This document shows positions 58,001 to 64,000 of a stretch of 64,000 nt of DNA, one piece after another. Every line of letters begins with the position of its first letter. Within the stretch, counting starts at the first letter, position 1. The DNA is taken from assembly GCA_002633025.1 (NCBI GenBank), contig NMRB01000852.1:124001-188000 (forward strand), in the 5' to 3' direction. The notes under the pieces were generated by a model. The model made no database searches and was not told the origin of the DNA. It was given only the letters and a program-made list of their open reading frames with translations. This stretch comes from Notospermus geniculatus. Taxonomy: Eukaryota > Nemertea > Pilidiophora > Heteronemertea > Lineidae. Made by a program: the position numbers and the translations under genes.

Positions 58001-60302
58001 ACTGAACAGTTCTAAAGTAACATGGGCAACGCTGCTGCTGAAACACTGGTTCAGACAAAAGCATCCTGCAGTTATGTAGAAGAACAGACAAAGTTTGTTT
58101 TCCACCATCGATACTACATATTGCTTCATTCATATTGCAACCTTCTTCAGATCTAAAGCAATACTTCCAACACAAGGTAGGAATACAGAGAAATTAGGTC
58201 AGTATATTAAAGAAATTGGTGCAGGCAAATGACACATTTTTTTGAAAATGTTCATGCCCATAGGCAAAACCAATGCACTCTTGTATCAACAGTGGCACGT
58301 CAGATTCTGGAGGCTAAATAACCACAGAACGTGCAAAAAACTGCTCTTAAGTTCCACTTAGACCTTGAATGACATGATTGGCAAATGTCACGCAAGAATA
58401 AACGACTTCTTCATCTTCATTAATGGAAGCACTCTGTAGGGACCGTGCCTGTATAAAAGATGTATTAACACTAATTCACGGCCAGATTGCAGGCACGAGA
58501 AATCATTCTGCCCGCAAAATTGAAAGTGTCACATAATGAATATCTCGCAATAAGCAGATGGGACTCTTCTTCCTGAAAATGTCCGCGGCAATATCGCTCA
58601 AATCGTGGCTGATTATCATGAAATTGGTAGCCTAGCCTTCAGCGAGCAATCAACAAGTTATTTTACATTTTCTCTCCGCTACTTCTCCGCTGGGTACACG
58701 TTTTAAGTGTGCGCAAAGGAATAGTCACGTGACATACCCTCGTCCCTGTAAAATTATTTAGATGAGGAGATCTAAACAGTTTGTATTACCTCAAGGAAAG
58801 AAAGCTTCCAGTGTCACCAACACGGAAGCAATGTGCTTTCAGAGCAAAACTATCAACACGATGTTACTTTTTCCATAGAAATTGTGGAACACAACCACCC
58901 TCGCTTCCTTTTGGGTTCATTATCCTCATGATTGTGTGCTCCTCAGGCGATTGCAAGGAGTTTGATCATCCTCCTACCGCAGGGCGTTGGTCTTGCTCCT
59001 TTTCATACGCTCAGGAGCGCATGAAGAGGAGCAAGGCCACGGCCCTGCGGTCGGAGGATGGATTAGAAACTTCTTGATTACATCAACAGGCGTCAAACTC
59101 TTGTATCACTTCTCGAAACTTTCTAAAGGTTGCTAATTTACTTGTTTGTTCCTTTCACTAAACCTAACCATTGCTTGGGGTACTTTGTCTGAAAGCGTGC
59201 TACGGGATTGTTCATGACATGATGATATTGGTACCAGCTTCGAGAAAAAGTCATAAAACTTGTATTCCATACATACTTGCTCTGAACGGAGCAGATATCA
59301 CCCCCAGGCAGGAAGAATCCTTTATCTTCGTTCATGATAGCAGAGGAATGACTAAAGCTTTCATTTTTTTAGAGGTTTGTAGGTTGGATTTCAACAAAAA
59401 CAGTCATGACAGTGACTCAAGGAATTGTATGAAGTCGTATGGCAGGGATTCTTTCTGGTGCTGTCATCTCGTGGAGAAAAAGTCTGGGAGGGGAGAACAA
59501 CAAGAGAGCAGGTATTGCAAGCTTCTCCCGAAAGAAAGTTAGGATTAACCTGCTGTGGTCCCAAACTGCTTCAGGAATAATGAATTTGACAATGTATATA
59601 TTAAAAGAACTAGGAAGTCATGGCAGAAGATTTTATTGCAAGAACAAAAGGGCCAAGTTGTAGGGAGGTTAAAGAGGCAGGGGTGTTGAACATTGTAAAG
59701 AGGAAGATGGGGCTGGTTTATCAAAGGAGACTGAGTGAGCTGTCGGTCTGCAATGCGCCGTATCACGAACTTCCTGAAGTCCATCCCAGAACCAGAGAGA
59801 GATCAGCTGCAACTGAGTATTCTCACTGCCACACAACCCCCACCCCTCCTCTTTGACAACGCCAAGAGAATCCATTTGCAGATCCCTTACTTGATGCATG
59901 CAAGCACTGTTATCAAGAAGGTGGTAACGTAATACACACTGAAGGCTCTTTCAATTTGTTCCACAGATGCACATCCTCAGAGAACGGACAAACATATATT
60001 GATATGGTCCTGGGAGGATTCTGATAGCAGTCGTGCAACAGGTCATCTTCGTTCCCATCTCAGAGACGATATTACTAGATCCATCATCAATTACTAATGG
60101 CATACGCATCCATCAGGAATGACTTGCCCCATTTGCCTCCCGATAATCATCTATTATGGATCGAACGGGTCTTCGGATGGTCATCTCAATGATCGTGGTC
60201 TCGCGGTAGAGCCGTGAGGTGAAAAGTCGGCTCATACGTTATGAGCTTCTTCTTAACAGTGTCAGACATGATATCAAGGATCGGACAGGCATATGGTCTG
60301 GC
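55054..60302. other. Upstream intron/intergenic DNA of the receptor gene
   Basis: The signal-peptide exon should lie on the minus strand in or beyond this stretch, ending in phase 1. I did not find a hydrophobic Met-initiated frame with a matching donor. No other gene is supported. One hairpin at 58967-59060. Confidence 0.4.
58967..59060. repeat. Foldback hairpin (family of 45779-45871)
   Basis: CATCCTCCTACCGCAGGGC and GCCCTGCGGTCGGAGGATG pair. The inner arms are CTTGCTCCTTTTCATACGCTC / GAGCGCATGAAGAGGAGCAAG-type sequence with only a 2-base loop. Confidence 0.85.
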
Positions 60303-60560
60303 GCAGGAGTATTTGTATTTGTATGTTTCCATCAGGGCGGAAGCCATAGCAATATTGGGAGAGGCCATCTCAAGCTATGTTCCTCACTTGGATGGGATCT
60401 TTCACTTGCCCTTGCAAAGGCACAAGGTACAAGGCACCATGACATTATACGGTCCCATGCGACGGACGTGAAGAGTCAGGAATGATATCCCATATGGCCC
60501 AAGCTGGATTCGAGGCCATCCGGGAGCTGCCGCTTCCTTAGCGGACGTCGGCTCTTCAAG
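60303..60560 (-). mobile_element. tRNA-derived SINE, copy
   Basis: Same family as 61411-61690, inverted orientation. It contains TTGCCCTTGCAAAGGCACAA and, at the head end, CCGCTTCCTTAGCGGACGTC (the anticodon-arm region). The B box is mutated (GGATTCGAGGCC). Confidence 0.75.
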
Positions 60561-61041
60561 GAGTCGAGAAGTCGGAACAGTTACGGCTTGCCATTTGGCA
60601 GCAGGTCCATTTTCTCTGAGCTACTGATAATCAGTCATAATGGTAATAATAAGAACTGATGGTGACCAAGCTCTCATAGATATTCAAGTAATGTGATCGT
60701 AGACGAAATGAGGAAGAGCCAACTGGTATACATGTATGTATAATCGTACTTTTGTTTTTTTCTAACAAGAGGCCACACGATATCAAGGGAGACTGTACCA
60801 GAACCGAGATATTCAACAGGCTGGTAAATTAGCATTCCTATCACCCCTTCGTGACAGACAATTAAAGGATTCATGTATTCATTATTCATGATCGTGATTC
60901 GCTAAATCTTTTGAGAAGGTCTCACTTAGATGAACGTCAGGTGGGAATGGAATACGCTATGGAAGGAACAGTCTGACCCAGGAATGACAAGGAAGGTTGG
61001 TAGGTATGTGTCTAGCATTGTTGGAGCCACCACAGCGAGTA

Positions 61042-61397
61042 CAGTGTTATATCTAGGATTTCAGAAGGGCATGGTGCAAACTTTGCGAAAAGGGCACTTC
61101 AACCTAGAAAAGGGCACTTTTCATTCGCGACATTTCTTCTAACGGAATTTGAAAAGCTAAAAAGTTAAAAAGGTCTCTATAACTCCAGTCAACAGCCAAT
61201 TTAAGCCAGTTTCTAAGGTGATATGACCAAAAGGGACTATGGCAAAGGGTCTGGGGGTACTAAAAACCTAAAAAAAAAAAAAAAAAAAAAAAAATTTTAG
61301 GGGCATGGCGCCCTAGGGGGTTAAAAAAGGGCACAATGGCGCCCCCTTTTGGCGGCATGGCGCAGCGCCACTCTAAAATGGCCTAGATATAACACTG
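61042..61397. mobile_element. 356-bp DNA transposon-like element with possible 5-bp target duplication
   Basis: CAGTGTTATATCTAGG opens it and CCTAGATATAACACTG closes it. GAGTA flanks both ends (61037-61041, 61398-61402). The interior has an A-run near 61269 and GGGCAC / GGCGCC words. No transposase frame, so it is non-autonomous. Confidence 0.8.
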
Positions 61398-61410
61398 GAG
61401 TAGCCTACTT

Positions 61411-61690
61411 GAGGAGCCTTGATGGCATAGTGGTTATTACGTCCGCTTAGCAAGCGGCAGGTCCTAGGTTCGAATCCCGGGCCATGTGGGATTAATCCTC
61501 CCTGGCTCTTCACGTCCGCCACATGGGACAGTAAGCCGTGGTGCCTTGTATCTTGTGCCTTTGCAAGGGCATGTAAAAGGCCGTCCACGCGAGGAACTTG
61601 AGACAGCCTATATTCAATGTCACCAGGGCCAATAATGCTTTGGCTTTGACCCTGACGGAAAAATCTAATACATAGGGCCTATATAAATAC
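61411..61690 (+). mobile_element. Full-length tRNA-derived SINE
   Basis: The head reads like a tRNA: A box TGGCATAGTGG at 61423-61433, an anticodon arm CCGC-TTAGCAA-GCGG with AGC in the anticodon position, and B box GGTTCGAATCC at 61468-61478. The body contains ACATGGGACAGTAAGCCGTG and CCTTTGCAAGGGCATG. Without a complete acceptor stem and with a ~200-bp body, it is a SINE rather than a functional tRNA gene. Confidence 0.85.
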
Positions 61691-64000
61691 AAAATACCAC
61701 AGCGCCGCCAGCGAATTCCACTGACAGCAAACTGCAGACTACAATAGACAACCTGATACAGGTATCCGTAGAATTTCCATTAGATGATATTTATCTTCTC
61801 CTCTTTCCCAAGACTGGTTAATTAACCAATGTTCATACTGTCTGATAAAAAATTGAAATCAAATATATCAATTTACTTACATAAAATCCTCAGCACTATT
61901 TTAGGAGAAATGTGTCTTAACTGAGGCGGCACGAAACAAAAAGTGGAAGTGATCGGCGACAGCAGTCTTGGTCTTTGTTACACTACAAGATTTTCATCCC
62001 TAAGTGAACAGGGGATGTGTGCTACTGGCAAAAGTACAACACATGGTTTCCCAGCCAAGTTGATCTGAAACCCATTTTACATAATCGGAGTCATAAAGCA
62101 CGAAAATATTCCGAACGTGCACGTCATTAATCAGAGAAACAAGGGAGACGTCAGTAAGATCAATGGCGGAGAATGATCGCTGTATTTTCACCAGGCTGGT
62201 CGTGGTCTCATTCTTCAGGGCTTACAATGATGGATGTTGGTGAAATCTGTATAACAACATGCCTTTCTGCAGCCATGTTGTCTTGGCCATTCATCAAAAA
62301 CCAATGGATAAGTTGGCATGAAGAATTCAATATTACACAGCTGCCGGTCCATGATGTAGCAAGCAGTCTTTTGGAGAGAACTCAAATTGGCCAGGAATCT
62401 GAGCTGTGATACTTACTTTATATGATGAGAACCTTATACTTAAAACACTTTCTCTGACAAACAATCTTATCTTTTTATTGAAGACCATTATTCGGCTGAT
62501 CTCTTTCTCCTTTCGGGGTATCATATTCTATTGTTACTACCAAATTGAGTTGCTAGAATTCTCAGACTACCATTGTATTCAGTATTTCGTCAATTTCCAG
62601 TACGATTTCATTTGTAGCACACTGACAGAGGAAATTGCAGTATTACCTACAGAAAATCTCAGTTTTGAGATTCTGTGAAACCTCAGGAAGTTGGAGTTCT
62701 AAGAGAAAAAAACATAGGAAATGGACAAGCTGTCTCCATTTCTTTTCTCAGTAGGCTTTCAGACAAGAAACATCGGTTGAGCAATGCCCAGTGATCCCAT
62801 CGGACGTGAGGTTGGTTTATCTCTCAAGACACCGTTTCGATAGCTTTGTTTGGCAGGATACAAACAGCCATCAAGTGACTCTTACCCTCCTCACGTAAGA
62901 CACTAAAAGCGAGCTGGCCACCCATCACGGAACCTGAACAGGCTGAATTCAAATGCATTGCTTGTCCTCTGACCCTCACCGCCACAGGATCCGACAGTCA
63001 CATGAGACTTGTACTCCTGTGAGACTCCTGAAAGACATTTGAACGGCAGAAAAAACACTCCGTCTACCATGGTCGTCCACTGTCAAAGAGAGGGCAATGG
63101 CACTCTGACAGCTCAAGGTAGAGTGGCTCGGGAAATGGACAGGATACATGAGCAGAAACCAATAAGTCCTTCTACTTGAGAGGTCGTGTCAAGACTACCT
63201 CAGTGAAAGAGGAGAAGCTGAACATCGGTCTGAATGAGGGAAACCATGGCTGACTCCGACAGCTGGGAAATCAACAGTGATTTTGGATCAAAGACCTCAA
63301 AGTTATGTGATACGGACTAGCGACCTCAATCTGGAGTTTGATATCTGAGCCTGTTGACGACGTGTTCGTTACTACCTCCATATATCGAGATATCTGAGAT
63401 GAAGAAGACTGTAGCTACCGAATGACATCAATGACAGAAATATAGGTATTGTAGAGTCAATTTTCAGTGTTTGTACACCAACAGCGGATAACACGACAAA
63501 AGAAGAATACACAGCCAAAGTATCTAATGAAGGAACAAAACTTGGAATTGGAACTACCCTGTAACCCAGAATCTAATAGGTTAATCTGCAGTACCCTCAT
63601 TTAGACAATTTCTACGAGGTTTGCTCCTTGGGAAATTGAGCACAAAGCAGACACTCCAGAGTTGAAGTTTTTTTCCTGCCCTGGAGAACTTTTTGAAGTT
63701 TTGATTAGAACTAGAAGTCATTTCAGTTATCTTAAAGAATCTCGACGAATGATAAAGAAAGCAATTCCTCTCCGTAAGATTACTTTCTCGCATGCTGCAG
63801 GGAACCAACTGAAACACAAAGACAAGGAACGTGCAATTTATCCCTTAGATAAAACTTTTTCTATGGGATCTGCTTTGAGGAACTATTTCAAGTTTTAACA
63901 TAAGATGATAGAAGGTTATTTTCAATCTAGAAACATGATTTCGAACAATTGGAAGGATGAAGATCACAGCAGTAGAAAATTGAAAGATTTGAAAATTGGT
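61691..64000. other. Non-coding or unresolved DNA at the right edge
   Basis: One minus-strand frame near 62000-62191 contains a receptor-like peptide (see findings), but no gene model could be built. A plus frame at 63662-63898 shows no known motif. Confidence 0.3.

Noticed and set aside
61411-61485. Functional tRNA-Ala(AGC) gene
   Set aside because: Good A and B boxes and anticodon arm, but no proper acceptor stem or terminator, and the same head leads into a SINE body present elsewhere.

Overview
The window is eukaryotic and metazoan. Coding sequence is sparse and split by GT-AG introns, the domains are animal-type (von Willebrand D/C8, SUEL lectin, CUB, a type I membrane segment), and the non-coding DNA is packed with short foldback (MITE-like) transposons and a tRNA-derived SINE. 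Frequent TACATGTA and TAGGCCTA words and several near-duplicate blocks with about 1-4% differences suggest a highly heterozygous marine invertebrate. A spiralian (mollusc, brachiopod or annelid relative) is my best guess, but the sequence does not settle it.

Layout. (1) 1-1876, plus strand: the last four exons of a large secreted protein (end of a vWD domain, a C8-like cysteine region, a degenerate vWA-like domain), perhaps apolipophorin-like. (2) 2.1-6.9 kb: foldback elements, a four-fold CRE cluster and a 52-bp inverted repeat. (3) 7.0-8.6 kb and 12.9-14.4 kb: two intronless paralogues of a membrane-anchored HxxxDG acyltransferase of the condensation/PapA type. A third 3' fragment (16530-17264) sits just after a single N and is probably an unmerged allele of the second copy. 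(4) 11173-11436, minus strand: the first coding exon of a small His-rich membrane protein. (5) 23206-55053, minus strand: most of a type I membrane protein, read 5' to 3' as SUEL lectin exon, 23-kb intron, CUB exon, two Ser/Thr/Pro-type stalk exons, transmembrane exon, and a tyrosine-rich 278-residue cytoplasmic exon. Its signal-peptide exon lies upstream of 55053 and was not found. (6) 31.6-54.8 kb and 55-64 kb: intronic or intergenic DNA with many foldback elements and SINE copies, and no convincing further gene.

Three blocks occur twice in tandem: 13652-16528 / 16530-20520, 38253-38957 / 38959-39659, and 23967-27344 / 27346-30511. The first two are joined by a lone N, which is what overlapping haplotype contigs look like when scaffolded without merging. 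The third has no N but the same architecture, and it duplicates the stalk and transmembrane exons of the lectin receptor. Gene and exon counts from this window should be read with that in mind.

The genes do not form an operon or an obvious pathway. The most interesting objects are the SUEL-CUB receptor with a phosphotyrosine-style tail, whose post-CUB splice donor lies at the edge of a truncated SINE, and the pair of intronless condensation-type acyltransferases.
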